Positions 1-4,902 of a stretch of DNA of 6,176 nt are shown in pieces. Below the pieces are notes generated by a model. It did no database searches. It was not told the DNA's origin and worked only from the letters and a program-made list of their open reading frames with translations. Each line of letters opens with the position of its first letter. Within the stretch, counting starts at the first letter, position 1. The DNA is taken from the NCBI GenBank assembly GCA_947311815.1, contig CAMZMA010000259.1:1-6176 (forward strand), in the 5' to 3' direction. The stretch comes from an uncultured Flavobacteriaceae bacterium (GTDB taxonomy: Bacteria > Bacteroidota > Bacteroidia > Flavobacteriales > Flavobacteriaceae). The position numbers and the translations under genes are program-made.

Positions 1-373
1 ATTGTATAATACTAAAGAATGTTGATAAGAAAAAAGCAATTATTCCGTTAAAAATTGCTGGAAAAAAATTATAGTATTTTTTTTCATCATGAAATGTTGA
101 AAAAGCAATAAAAACTGTTATTACGATAACTAAAAACGAAATTGAAGCAGGTTTTAAAAATTGATAAAAAAACTTTTTATCCTTCTTAAAAAAATAGAAA
201 GAAAAAAAAGGGGGAATAAAAAAAATGGGAAATGAAATGGGATAAATTCTTACTAAATCTTGTTTTATTTCTTCCCATCCTCCATGATAAAAGTAGGTAA
301 CAAAAATACCACCTAAATTTAAGACGATAGATACTAAAAAGGCAATTTTAAAGGGTTTTACTATTTTTTTCAT
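1..373 (-). CDS. Small multi-pass membrane protein, C-terminus beyond the window (partial)
   Basis: An open frame starts at an ATG at 373-371 and runs through the left edge without a stop, giving at least 124 residues. An in-frame TAA at 388-386 lies just upstream, so this ATG is the first possible one. The protein begins MKKIVKPFKIAFLVSIVLNL and has four hydrophobic segments, at about residues 9-28, 43-62, 75-93 and 104-124. Short charged loops separate them, including a GGWEEIKQD stretch after the first helix and KKDKK after the second. It is very rich in Phe and Ile. I do not recognise the family, and no catalytic motif is visible. Upstream at 438-467 is a pair of ACANTTCAC direct repeats and at 404-397 a likely -7 element, so the gene appears to have its own regulated promoter. 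It may belong to the regulon of the LytTR protein encoded at 688-1443. The coding frame is well supported; the function is unknown. Confidence 0.75.
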   Translation of the reverse strand, partial: MKKIVKPFKIAFLVSIVLNLGGIFVTYFYHGGWEEIKQDLVRIYPISFPIFFIPPFFSFYFFKKDKKFFYQFLKPASISFLVIVITVFIAFSTFHDEKKYYNFFPAIFNGIIAFFLSTFFSIIQ

Positions 374-396
374 GTTGTTACTATTTTATTTTCCAT

Positions 397-404
397 CAAA
401 AATG
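397..404 (-). promoter_or_regulatory. Putative -7 element (CATTTTTG) of the membrane-protein gene
   Basis: On the minus strand CATTTTTG differs from the Bacteroidota -7 consensus TAnnTTTG only at its first base. It lies 23 bases before the ATG at 373 and 33 bases downstream of the proximal LytTR-like box. No convincing -33 TTG lies at the normal distance, as expected for an activator-dependent promoter. The same spacing recurs at 4260-4267. Confidence 0.45.
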
Positions 405-437
405 AAAAACAAAATCACAAGGTAAAAATAAAAAATA

Positions 438-467
438 GTGAACTGTTCTTTTTTCTTAGTGAATTGT
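438..467 (-). promoter_or_regulatory. Putative LytTR-type binding site: ACAATTCAC-N12-ACAGTTCAC
   Basis: Read on the minus strand, two 9-base direct repeats, ACAATTCAC (467-459) and ACAGTTCAC (446-438), differ at one base. They are separated by exactly 12 bases, so they repeat every 21 bases, or two helical turns. Two direct repeats of about 9 bases with a spacer near 12 are the known layout for LytTR regulators such as AgrA and ComE, whose boxes also contain ACANTT. A LytTR regulator is encoded next door at 688-1443. The site points towards the membrane gene starting at 373. Binding is inferred from the pattern. Confidence 0.6.
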
Positions 468-525
468 AAAAAAAATAAGAATAGATTGCGTCATTAAGAC
501 TTCATCGTAATTTTATTACAGTATG

Positions 526-550
526 ATTTCTCGACTGCGCTTAAAATGAC
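526..550. repeat. Degenerate intergenic repeat of the TCTCGACTGCGC...AATGAC type
   Basis: The segment ATTTCTCGACTGCGC followed by TTAAAATGAC resembles a short dispersed intergenic element that I recall from flavobacterial genomes, usually ending CTCGAAATGACA. Only one copy lies in the window, so its repeat status rests on memory rather than on an internal comparison. Confidence 0.35.
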
Positions 551-574
551 AAAATTAGAATTTTCGATATAGAG

Positions 575-642
575 AGATTGCTTCACTTCGTTCGCAATGA
601 CATACTAAAACGTCATTACGAGGAGGCACGACAAAGTAATCT
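575..642. repeat. Imperfect inverted repeat built from the AGATTGCTTC...GCAATGAC element
   Basis: The left arm (575-601) begins AGATTGCTTC and ends TTCGCAATGAC. The right arm (612-642) begins GTCATTACGAGGAGG and ends AAAGTAATCT. The reverse complement of the right arm aligns with the left arm over nearly its whole length, with a 10-base spacer. Related copies lie at 643-685 and 1591-1623. This is a palindromic, MITE-like or REP-like intergenic element of a kind common in Bacteroidota. As RNA it could fold into a hairpin just past the stop of the response regulator gene, and so might act as a weak terminator or 3' end protector. Confidence 0.6.
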
Positions 643-685
643 GTCACTAACGAAGATAAGTTTGCTTCACTACGTTAGCAATGAC
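643..685. repeat. Decayed third copy of the same palindromic element
   Basis: The segment starts GTCACTAACGAAG and ends CTTCACTACGTTAGCAATGAC. Its two ends are partly self-complementary (GTCA..CTAACG against CGTTAG..TGAC). It abuts the previous copy and stops 2 bases before the stop codon of the response regulator gene at 688. Confidence 0.5.
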
Positions 686-687
686 AG

Positions 688-1443
688 TTACTCAATCCAA
701 TGTTTAAAATCTTTTACACGCTCTCTGCTAACTACAATTTCGGTTTCGTTATACGAATGTAATAGTAGTTTTAAACGGCTATTTGAATACGCAATAATAT
801 CTTTTATCGCATTTAAATGCACGATAAATGTGCGGTTTACTCTAAAAAATTGTTCGGGATTTAATTGCTCTTGCCAATGCTCTAAAGCCCCATCGATTAA
901 ATAACTTCTTTTGGCTGTTGTGTGTATGTAAGTGGCTTTATTTTCGCTATAAAAGCATTCTATTTCATCTACATGAATTATTTTTATGTGCTGCCCTATT
1001 TTTATGGTAAAGCGTTTTTTATATTTTCTATCAATCGGATTGATGAGTAGTTTTCTGATATCATCAATATTTACTTTTAGTTCGGTTTTTTGTGGTTGAT
1101 GTGCTTTAAATTTATCGACAGCAATTTTTAGTTCATCTTCATCAATCGGTTTTAACAAATAATCGATAGAATTTAATTTGAAGGCTTTTAGAGCGTATTC
1201 ATCATAAGCTGTGGTAAAAATAATTGCTGAATTTACAGGAATCACTTCAAAAATTTCAAAAGACAATCCGTCTGACAATTGAATGTCTAAAAAAATTAAA
1301 TCTGGATGCTCATTGTTTTGAAACCAATGGATTGATTCTTCTACCGAATGCAACATGGTTTGCGCTTCAATTCCTAATACCGATAGCATTCTCCCTAGTC
1401 TTCTTGCTGCTGGTTTTTCATCTTCTATGATGATTACGTTCAT
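688..1443 (-). CDS. LytTR-family response regulator
   Basis: This is a DNA-binding response regulator of about 251 residues, the normal length for the LytR/AlgR family. The N-terminal receiver domain (about 1-120) shows the acidic pair E7/D8 in MNVIIIEDE, the phospho-acceptor D53 in LIFLDIQL, the switch T78 in FTTAYDEYA, and K98 in DYLLKPID. The C-terminal LytTR domain (about 138-248) includes FTIKIGQHIKII, ECFYSENKATYIHT, the FFRVNRTFIVHL core and the IVVSRERVKDFK end. I chose the ATG at 1443 because the receiver fold starts there; an ATG at 1470 and a GTG at 1473 would add 9-10 residues unlike the family. It is the last gene of the minus-strand cluster and the evident partner of the kinase at 2431-3777. 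It probably binds ACANTTC direct repeats such as those at 438-467 and 4301-4351. The signal sensed and the target genes are not known. Confidence 0.93.
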   Translation of the reverse strand: MNVIIIEDEKPAARRLGRMLSVLGIEAQTMLHSVEESIHWFQNNEHPDLIFLDIQLSDGLSFEIFEVIPVNSAIIFTTAYDEYALKAFKLNSIDYLLKPIDEDELKIAVDKFKAHQPQKTELKVNIDDIRKLLINPIDRKYKKRFTIKIGQHIKIIHVDEIECFYSENKATYIHTTAKRSYLIDGALEHWQEQLNPEQFFRVNRTFIVHLNAIKDIIAYSNSRLKLLLHSYNETEIVVSRERVKDFKHWIE

Positions 1444-1522
1444 TTTTTTAAACTGTTTAATTTGTTTCATCACAAACTCTTATTAAAGTTCAATGAAATT
1501 ATTTTTATTTTTTCTAACTTTT

Positions 1523-1578
1523 CACTAACCACTAACCACTAACCACTAATTACTAACCACTAATTACTAATCACTAAC
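1523..1578. repeat. Heptanucleotide tandem array, 8 units of YACTAAY
   Basis: Eight consecutive 7-base units fit (C/T)ACTAA(C/T), the first three being identical CACTAAC. It lies in the 245-base gap between the response regulator and the second 2TM gene, and has no coding frame of its own. Units differ only by C/T at the first and last position. Slipped-strand changes in copy number are plausible. Confidence 0.85.
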
Positions 1579-1590
1579 TCATAAATAAAC

Positions 1591-1623
1591 AGATTGCCAC
1601 AGTCGTTCCTCCTTCGCAATGAC
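1591..1623. repeat. Copy of the AGATTGC...GCAATGAC dispersed element
   Basis: The segment runs AGATTGCCACAGTCGTTCC then TCCTTCGCAATGAC. It matches the arms at 575-601 and 612-642 (the latter as reverse complement) at both ends and in the central CGTTCCTCCT-like core. It stands alone here, between two heptanucleotide arrays. Confidence 0.6.
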
Positions 1624-1686
1624 AACTGCCAACCGACAAGCAAAAACTGAGAACTGAGAACTGACAACTGATAACTGACAACTGTA
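1624..1686. repeat. Heptanucleotide tandem array of AACTGAN units
   Basis: Six consecutive units (1645-1686) read AACTGAG, AACTGAG, AACTGAC, AACTGAT, AACTGAC, AACTGTA. Two more in the same 7-base phase (AACTGCC, AACCGAC) lie at 1624-1637, with one diverged unit between. The array ends 2 bases before the stop codon of the 2TM gene at 1689. A 15-base stretch, ACTGCCAACCGACAA, recurs exactly in the array at 2394-2428. Confidence 0.8.
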
Positions 1687-1688
1687 GA

Positions 1689-2006
1689 TTACTCATTATC
1701 CATCAATTCTTTTATTTTCTTTTCTTCCCAATTTTTACCGAAGAAGATGTCATATCCGAAGGTTTTAAAAGTGTGTATTGCGAGTCCGATACCCCACCAA
1801 AACCACAATGAACCAATTCTGATATTTGAGAAAGTAGCAGTTAAAGATTCTGTATTTTCAAAATCGTTAACCATTCTTATGGCAACTAAAAATACATTTA
1901 CAATAATATAGACAGCTAAATGCTTGTAAAATTTCTTTAATTCTACCACTCTTTTTATTGCTTTTGCTCTTTTTTGTTCTTGATTATTATTATCTATTAC
2001 TTTCAT
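1689..2006 (-). CDS. 2TM domain membrane protein (second stand-alone copy)
   Basis: This is a 105-residue protein of the 2TM domain family (Pfam 2TM), whose function is unknown. A charged N-terminal segment with several Lys/Arg (about 10-26) leads into transmembrane helix 1 (about 27-47). A short loop follows, then helix 2 (about 64-82) with the aromatic SLWFWWGIG, and a cytoplasmic tail with GKNWEEKKIKELM. The same tail ends the 2TM protein at 2008-2349 and the kinase at 2431-3777. The ATG at 2006 lies one base after the stop of the preceding 2TM gene, so the two are almost certainly co-transcribed and translationally coupled. The position between a kinase and its regulator suggests a part in signalling or membrane sensing, but the sequence does not prove it. 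A gap of about 245 bases filled with repeats separates it from the regulator gene. Confidence 0.85.
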   Translation of the reverse strand: MKVIDNNNQEQKRAKAIKRVVELKKFYKHLAVYIIVNVFLVAIRMVNDFENTESLTATFSNIRIGSLWFWWGIGLAIHTFKTFGYDIFFGKNWEEKKIKELMDNE

Positions 2007-2007
2007 T

Positions 2008-2349
2008 TTAATTAAATTTTTTACTTCGTTGTTGTTCTTCTTCCATGATTTTCCGTATTTTTTTCTCTTCCCAATTTTTTCCTAAAAAAGATTTAGTAGC
2101 AAAAACTCCCATCCAATGAAAAAAGATTCCTATCCCCCAAAAAAACCATGTTGAGTAAACACCAATATGTGTAATCGATTTTGTAAAGGTGTAATGTTCT
2201 TCAGATATTAATCCGTATATAATTATTGTGCTTAGAAATATATTTACTATAATATACACCATTAAATGAATGTAAAACCCTTTTATTTTTTCTACACGTT
2301 TTTTAGCGAGAATGTATTTTTGTTCTTCGTTATAATTTGTTTGCATCAT
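2008..2349 (-). CDS. 2TM domain membrane protein (first stand-alone copy)
   Basis: This 113-residue 2TM family protein begins MMQTNYNEEQ. It has a basic amphipathic stretch (AKKRVEKIKGF, about 15-25), helix 1 (about 25-47), helix 2 (about 64-84, with STWFFWGIGIFFHW) and the family tail FLGKNWEEKKIRKIMEEE, followed by a short polar extension. I use the tandem ATGs at 2349/2346 as start. A longer frame could open at a TTG at 2409, but its extra 20 residues fall in a heptanucleotide repeat and a spacer and do not resemble the family. The gene is 1 base from the next 2TM gene. Upstream is a 12-base direct repeat (2354-2382). Its role is unknown. Sharing an operon with a histidine kinase that carries the same domain suggests partnering in the membrane, possibly hetero-oligomers. 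Confidence 0.85.
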   Translation of the reverse strand: MMQTNYNEEQKYILAKKRVEKIKGFYIHLMVYIIVNIFLSTIIIYGLISEEHYTFTKSITHIGVYSTWFFWGIGIFFHWMGVFATKSFLGKNWEEKKIRKIMEEEQQRSKKFN

Positions 2350-2353
2350 TTTA

Positions 2354-2382
2354 GTTTGTAAAGTTAGAATGTTTGTAAAGTT
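2354..2382 (-). promoter_or_regulatory. 12-base direct repeat just upstream of the first 2TM gene
   Basis: On the minus strand AACTTTACAAAC occurs twice (2382-2371 and 2365-2354), separated by 5 bases. The second copy ends 4 bases before the ATG at 2349. The copy nearest the gene, with its preceding T, contains TAACTTTA, close to the -7 consensus TAnnTTTG. This could be an internal promoter or a duplicated operator, or a chance local duplication. The 17-base period does not match the 21-base LytTR layout elsewhere in the window. Confidence 0.35.
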
Positions 2383-2393
2383 TAAAAGTTGCT

Positions 2394-2428
2394 CACTGCC
2401 AACCGACAATTGATAACCGACAACCGAT
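2394..2428. repeat. Short heptanucleotide array of AACCGAN units
   Basis: Five units in 7-base phase read CACTGCC, AACCGAC, AATTGAT, AACCGAC, AACCGAT. The array ends 2 bases before the stop codon of the kinase gene (2431-2433). It is related to the array at 1624-1686, sharing 15 identical bases. Confidence 0.7.
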
Positions 2429-2430
2429 AA

Positions 2431-3777
2431 CTACTCATCATTCATTAATTCTTTAATTTTCTTTTCTTCCCAGTTTTTACCTAGAAACATACTGTAATTA
2501 TAGGCTTCTAATCCGTGGAAAAGCACTCCCATTCCCCAACCAAACATCGGAAACCAAAACCAGTGGAATTGTGGTGAAAAACGCAAGTTTATAAATACCA
2601 AAAATGGCATCATTACTACATAAGTAATTAAATTTTGATAAAATTCTTTTATTTTCCCTACTCTTTCAACCGCTTTAATATAGCTGTTATTTTCAAAATC
2701 TTTATTATTTGTTGTCATAATTTCTATGTTTTTTAACAGAGGTAAACGCACTGTAAATGTTTTGTTGTTTTTTTGTATTTCTACATTTTTATTGGTAATT
2801 AAACCATATCTATCTGTTATATTTTGCAAACCCACTTTGGTACTTTTAGCAAGTGTTTCTTTTGGGTTTACATTGTTTTCTATCCATAAAAAACCTTCTT
2901 TTTCATACATAGTAATTTTTAAGGGTTTAGAAGAGGAAACTACATTGTGTTTTACCGCATTTTCTAATAATAATTGCAATGATAGCGGCACAATTTTTAA
3001 CTCAGAATTACTAACTTTTGTAGGTATATGAAAGATAACTGCATCTTCAAAACGCATTTGTAAAAGCTCCATATAGGTTTTTGCAAATTTTAATTCTTCG
3101 GTTAAAGGTGTTAATTCTTTGTTACGCTGCTCTAAAACATATCGGTAAATTTTCGATAATTTTGTGGTAAATTTTTCTGCTTGATGTGGATTCTCTCCAA
3201 TCAAAGAAGTCAATACATTTAAACTATTGAATAAAAAATGTGGATCTATTTGACTTTTTAAAGTTTCAAATTTTGCCGATTCTGTTTTGGCTACAATTTG
3301 ATGCTGTGTTTTTTCTTGACTTAATGATTCTTTCCAACGAATCATAAATCCACGTGCATGTAAAAATGCCGAAACACCTAACGCTAAAATGATGTAAAAA
3401 AGATGAATCCAAAGAAAATTACCTCTAAAAAAGTTTTCTATATTATTGTCATAAATTTTAATAAAAATAATGTAATCAATCAACAAAACCACAGGAACTG
3501 TATATAAAACAGTAGTAATTATACCCGCTGCAACTCGCTGATTGGTTTGCGTAACCCAATCCCATTTATCACTTAGCCAATCATTAATAACACCTATTCC
3601 AAATCCTAAACCAAAAGAATAGAGTGCCGAAATTAAATAGTTTGTCATAATTCCGTTTAAAGAGAAATTTCTAAAAATTAACAGAAAAACCGTACCAATA
3701 ACCATGGTTATTTTTAAAGAAAGGAGTATTCCTTTTTTAACATTTTTTATCTGATAAACTTCTTTGTTTGCTTTCAT
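2431..3777 (-). CDS. LytS/YehU-type sensor histidine kinase fused to a C-terminal 2TM domain
   Basis: This 448-residue sensor kinase belongs to the His_kinase (LytS-like) family. Four membrane helices (about 18-36, 45-67, 83-106, 121-143) form the sensor. A coiled linker leads to the phospho-acceptor region QIDPHFLFNSLN with H180. The family-typical YRYVLEQRNKELTPLTEEL follows (about 211-229), then the ATP-binding N-box LLLENAVKHN (about 269-278) and the G-box VGLQNITDRYG (315-325). A normal kinase would end near residue 349 (FTVRLPLLK). Here the frame continues into a complete 2TM domain (about 354-448) with two helices (about 381-400, 409-428) and the tail FLGKNWEEKKIKELM. An internal ATG at 2718 could start a free 95-residue 2TM protein. 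The kinase should autophosphorylate and pass phosphate to the regulator at 688-1443. It lies 38 bases after the DUF2141 gene, across an A11 tract. The ligand is unknown. Confidence 0.93.
   Translation of the reverse strand: MKANKEVYQIKNVKKGILLSLKITMVIGTVFLLIFRNFSLNGIMTNYLISALYSFGLGFGIGVINDWLSDKWDWVTQTNQRVAAGIITTVLYTVPVVLLIDYIIFIKIYDNNIENFFRGNFLWIHLFYIILALGVSAFLHARGFMIRWKESLSQEKTQHQIVAKTESAKFETLKSQIDPHFLFNSLNVLTSLIGENPHQAEKFTTKLSKIYRYVLEQRNKELTPLTEELKFAKTYMELLQMRFEDAVIFHIPTKVSNSELKIVPLSLQLLLENAVKHNVVSSSKPLKITMYEKEGFLWIENNVNPKETLAKSTKVGLQNITDRYGLITNKNVEIQKNNKTFTVRLPLLKNIEIMTTNNKDFENNSYIKAVERVGKIKEFYQNLITYVVMMPFLVFINLRFSPQFHWFWFPMFGWGMGVLFHGLEAYNYSMFLGKNWEEKKIKELMNDE
2716..2734 (-). other. Kinase/2TM fusion junction: A6 tract followed by an in-frame ATG
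   Basis: On the minus strand the kinase frame reads TTA AAA AAC ATA GAA ATT ATG. The six A residues (2734-2729) form the heptamer A AAA AAC in the zero frame. If the tract lost one A, the frame would read TTA AAA ACA TAG and stop, leaving the ATG at 2718 as the start of a separate 2TM gene. A -1 shift would stop seven codons past the tract. The junction thus looks like a gene fusion poised on a homopolymer. Confidence 0.5.
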
Positions 3778-3815
3778 TTTAACGGATTGATTTTTTTTTT
3801 TAGGCTAATTTACGT

Positions 3816-4229
3816 TTAAAATCTGATATCAAATGATCGGTTTTTATCTTTAAGCATAAATTTTGCATTATCAAATTGTGGCGGTCCAAAATTCATCACA
3901 TTATTTGTAGCACCATAATTTTCTAATGGTCTGCCATAAGAATCAAAATCCATAGTACCATTATCATTTTTGTCATGATAACAAAGAATGGCGTATTCTC
4001 CTTTCGGAACATTTTTAAAAACTACGGTACTTTTTCCATCAACAATAATTGCATTGGCAGTTTGCAATGGTTTTTTTCTAAAATTTTCTTTTGTGTATAA
4101 CGAAAAATATACTTTCCCCTTATTAGACGTTACATTTACAACTGATGCTGTAATTTGATGTTGTTGTGCTGTTGTTTTTTCTGAGAAAAAGAACGTAAAC
4201 ACACTTAAAATTGTAATGATTGTTTTCAT
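3816..4229 (-). CDS. Secreted DUF2141 family protein
   Basis: This is a 137-residue DUF2141 protein, full length for the family. A signal peptide (about 1-22, ending TTAQ) directs export, and no lipobox cysteine follows. The mature part is predicted to be beta-rich. It contains the family hallmark GEYAILCYHDKNDNGTMDFD (78-96), GRPLENYGATNN (99-110) and FGPPQFDNAKF (114-124). The HDKNDNGTMD stretch resembles an Asp/Asn-rich, EF-hand-like calcium loop, though this is only a resemblance. The biochemical role of DUF2141 is unknown. The gene is the first of the minus-strand cluster: the kinase starts 38 bases downstream, and the putative LytTR boxes at 4301-4351 lie upstream. That order suggests the exported protein is an output of, or an accessory to, the two-component system. 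Confidence 0.9.
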   Translation of the reverse strand: MKTIITILSVFTFFFSEKTTAQQHQITASVVNVTSNKGKVYFSLYTKENFRKKPLQTANAIIVDGKSTVVFKNVPKGEYAILCYHDKNDNGTMDFDSYGRPLENYGATNNVMNFGPPQFDNAKFMLKDKNRSFDIRF

Positions 4230-4259
4230 CTTATTTATTTTTTATTGATTTATACACGC

Positions 4260-4267
4260 CAAAGGTG
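4260..4267 (-). promoter_or_regulatory. Putative -7 element (CACCTTTG) of the DUF2141-kinase operon
   Basis: On the minus strand CACCTTTG differs from TAnnTTTG only at its first base. It lies 30 bases before the ATG at 4229 and exactly 33 bases past the proximal box at 4301-4309. The spacing is identical to that between 438 and 404. No -33 TTG is seen at the usual distance. Confidence 0.45.
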
Positions 4268-4300
4268 CAACCGAACGCTGTTTTTTTAAATTATAAACCA

Positions 4301-4351
4301 CCGAATTGTAAATAATTTAGGATGAATTGTAAAAAAGTAGCTAAAAACTGT
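4301..4351 (-). promoter_or_regulatory. Putative LytTR-type binding site, two boxes plus a third distal half-site
   Basis: Read on the minus strand, ACAATTCAT (4330-4322) and ACAATTCGG (4309-4301) are separated by exactly 12 bases, giving a 21-base repeat. A third, weaker box, ACAGTTTTT (4351-4343), lies upstream in the same 21-base phase. The layout, orientation and distance to the downstream -7-like element match the site at 438-467. The position suggests autoregulation of the kinase-regulator operon. The distal end approaches the start region of the divergent sigma operon, so the same protein could affect both. Confidence 0.6.
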
Positions 4352-4360
4352 AACAATCTG

Positions 4361-4368
4361 TATATTTA
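4361..4368 (+). promoter_or_regulatory. Possible -7 element (TATATTTA) of the sigma-factor operon
   Basis: TATATTTA matches TAnnTTTG except at the last base and lies 36 bases before the GTG at 4405. No good -33 TTG was found at the right spacing, so this is only a candidate. Confidence 0.3.
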
Positions 4369-4404
4369 CACTACTTATTTATAGAAACTAACGAAATTTT
4401 TTAA

Positions 4405-4899
4405 GTGCAAACCGAATTAGAAGCGAATTTTTTAACTGACTTTGAGCAAAATCAAAATATTGTTCACAAAGTTTGTAGAATTTACACACATCATAAAGAA
4501 GCACATAATGATTTATTTCAAGAAATAACCATTCAGCTTTGGAAAGCGTATCCGAAGTTTAGAGGCGATGCAAAATTTAGTACTTGGATGTATAGAGTTG
4601 CGTTAAATACCGCTATTTCTTTGTATCGAAAATCAACAAGGCAAATAAAAACACAAGACATAAGTGATGTTGCTTATAAATTAAAATCGGTTGATTATGA
4701 CGATACCGAAGAAGCACAACTAAAATTACTTTACAAAGCAATTAGAAGATTAAACGATATTGATAAAGCGCTTGTTTTCTTGTATTTAGAAGATAAACCA
4801 TACAAAGAAATTGCTGTAACATTAGGATTGTCGGAAGTAAATGCTAGAGTGAAAATGAACAGAGCAAAAGATAAATTAAAAAAAATATTAAACCCATAA
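4405..4899 (+). CDS. ECF-type RNA polymerase sigma factor (sigma-70 family)
   Basis: This is a 164-residue sigma-70 family protein of the extracytoplasmic-function type. Region 2 (about 36-75) shows DLFQEITIQLWKAYPKFRG followed by FSTWMYRVALNTAISLYRK, which would contact core polymerase and the -10 element. Region 4 (about 112-162) contains the helix-turn-helix KPYKEIAVTLGLSEVNARVK followed by a basic MNRAKDKLKK end. The start is a GTG: an in-frame TAA sits directly before it (4402-4404), and the next Met is inside region 2, so no ATG start is possible. The membrane-protein gene at 4903 begins 3 bases after the stop, so the two are translationally coupled. This is a common flavobacterial pair, and the partner may restrain the sigma factor. 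Its target promoters are not known. The proteins upstream on the other strand are transcribed divergently. Confidence 0.92.
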   Translation: MQTELEANFLTDFEQNQNIVHKVCRIYTHHKEAHNDLFQEITIQLWKAYPKFRGDAKFSTWMYRVALNTAISLYRKSTRQIKTQDISDVAYKLKSVDYDDTEEAQLKLLYKAIRRLNDIDKALVFLYLEDKPYKEIAVTLGLSEVNARVKMNRAKDKLKKILNP

Positions 4900-4902
4900 C
4901 AA

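Noticed and set aside
578..904. Plus-strand open frame of 108 codons
   Set aside because: It begins in the palindromic repeats and then runs antisense to the LytTR domain of the response regulator; its product has no recognisable features.
1224..1430. Plus-strand open frame of 68 codons with a hydrophobic end
   Set aside because: It lies wholly antisense to the receiver domain of the response regulator, and the hydrophobic end is a by-product of the opposite strand.
1444..1473. GTG (1473) or ATG (1470) start for the response regulator
   Set aside because: The receiver fold conventionally begins within a few residues of the start, which fits the ATG at 1443.
1523..1686. CRISPR array
   Set aside because: Units are 7 bases with no spacers and no cas genes nearby; these are simple tandem repeats.
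2350..2409. Upstream TTG start for the first 2TM gene, adding 20 residues
   Set aside because: The extension covers a heptanucleotide repeat and the 12-base direct repeat, and the family homology begins after the tandem ATGs at 2349/2346.
2728..2735. Programmed -1 ribosomal frameshift as a firm call
   Set aside because: The A AAA AAC heptamer is present, but no clear downstream hairpin or upstream Shine-Dalgarno-like stimulator is visible, so it is raised only as a possibility.
2726..3031. Plus-strand open frame of 101 codons
   Set aside because: It is antisense to the ATP-binding domain of the histidine kinase, whose motifs are clear.
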